Source: JAYRGC01 sp041908065 (GTDB lineage Bacteria > Pseudomonadota > Alphaproteobacteria > UBA9219). From it: DNA of 12,788 nt. Positions within the stretch are counted from its first letter, which is position 1. The number at the start of each line of letters is the position of its first letter. Position numbers and translations under genes: made by a program. This document shows, piece after piece, positions 12,578-12,788 of the stretch. The notes beneath the pieces are model-generated. The model saw only the letters and a list, made by a program, of their open reading frames with translations, had not been told where the DNA came from and searched no databases. The stretch lies in contig JAYRGC010000038.1 in the NCBI GenBank assembly GCA_041908065.1, positions 1-12,788 of the forward strand, given 5' to 3'.

Positions 12578-12788
12578 TGCGTGGATTCCTTTGCTATTAT
12601 CTAAGGCTACTGAACATAGCCCCAAGAAAAAGGGCGGCGTCATTGCGAGCCGCCATGCCTTTGGTTTGGACAGCGTTGAACGCTGTCGGGGGGCGGAGCA
12701 AACCACAGTCGCGGGGCAACGGCCCGGGGTTTGGTCGGCGCCCCCCGGCGGGGGGCCAAGACGATAGCCAGCGGTATTGGTTTTGGGA
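12578..12788. other. Sequence after flbD: intergenic repeat and unreliable contig end
   Basis: There is no complete gene here. A frame from ATG 12577, which overlaps the flbD stop in TGATG, stays open to the contig end (70 codons, beginning MRGFLCYYLRLLNIAP). It runs through the palindromic repeat at 12639-12708 and gives a Gly/Arg/Pro-rich product, so I think it is chance. GGCTA-N7-TAGCC at 12605-12621 is a small hairpin without a T-tract. From about 12715 on, runs such as CCCCCCGGCGGGGGG echo the artefact-like start of the window. Confidence 0.6.
12639..12708. repeat. Palindromic intergenic repeat beginning GTCATTGCGAG
   Basis: The element starts GTCATTGCGAG and ends AACCACAG. Inside, CCGCC (12650-12654) pairs with GGCGG (12692-12696) and encloses a perfect 7-bp hairpin, GACAGCG-TTGAA-CGCTGTC (12669-12687). 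GTCATTGCGAG...CCACAG borders are familiar from widespread short interspersed repeats in bacteria; this is from memory and was not searched. The 7-bp stem and 5-base loop have the same geometry as the in-gene repeat at 3846-3926. Confidence 0.6.

Noticed and set aside
12577..12788. Partial gene starting in a TGATG overlap with the flbD stop and open to the contig end
   Set aside because: The frame reads through a palindromic intergenic repeat and unreliable G/C runs, and the product does not resemble FlhA or another expected flagellar protein. Kept only as a note in the terminal feature.

Overview
The window looks like a contig from an uncultured alphaproteobacterium, probably near the Rhodospirillales. 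The evidence is the three-subunit proton-translocating transhydrogenase (separate alpha-2 and beta genes), the flagellar order fliF-fliG-fliH-fliN-flbD known from Caulobacter-type alphaproteobacteria, and a FlbD with the typical degenerate receiver. Coding DNA is GC-rich (38 of 60 bases in one hand-counted flbD line) but uses many AUA and UUG codons. Every supported gene is on the + strand. Both contig ends contain implausible G/C homopolymers and should not be trusted.

Region 1 (1-2788): after a low-complexity end come pntAB (alpha subunit part 2) and pntB, then an SDR oxidoreductase 4 bases after pntB. This looks like one operon linking NADPH supply to an NAD(P)H-type reductase. Region 2 (2814-5027): a 737-codon gene of unknown function. 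It has a helical N-terminal half, a Pro/Ala-rich low-complexity half, three in-frame 30-bp palindrome-bearing repeats, a duplicated ~30-residue segment and a Cys/His-rich C-terminal tail. Region 3 (5110-6195): mraY, the lipid I synthase gene of peptidoglycan synthesis, here away from its usual murF/murD neighbours. A 223-bp gap with a perfect 16-bp palindrome follows.

Region 4 (6419-12577): a flagellar basal-body operon. It encodes the MS-ring (FliF), the switch/C-ring proteins (FliG, FliN), the export ATPase regulator (FliH/FlbE) and the sigma-54 activator FlbD. fliG/fliH and fliH/fliN overlap. Between fliN and flbD, where these genes are normally adjacent or nearly so, sits an accessory segment of about 1 kb. 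It holds a REP-like GC hairpin, an orphan antitoxin-like XRE regulator that may be 5'-truncated, and an AT-richer membrane-anchored SAM methyltransferase. The methyltransferase is bracketed by 26-bp direct repeats, one of which contains the flbD start codon. This insertion is the most interesting part of the window.

Region 5 (12578-12788): a palindromic intergenic-type repeat and a poor-quality contig end. No complete new defence or mobile system is visible. The strongest candidates for something undescribed are the repeat-bracketed methyltransferase inside the flagellar operon and the unknown gene at 2814-5027.
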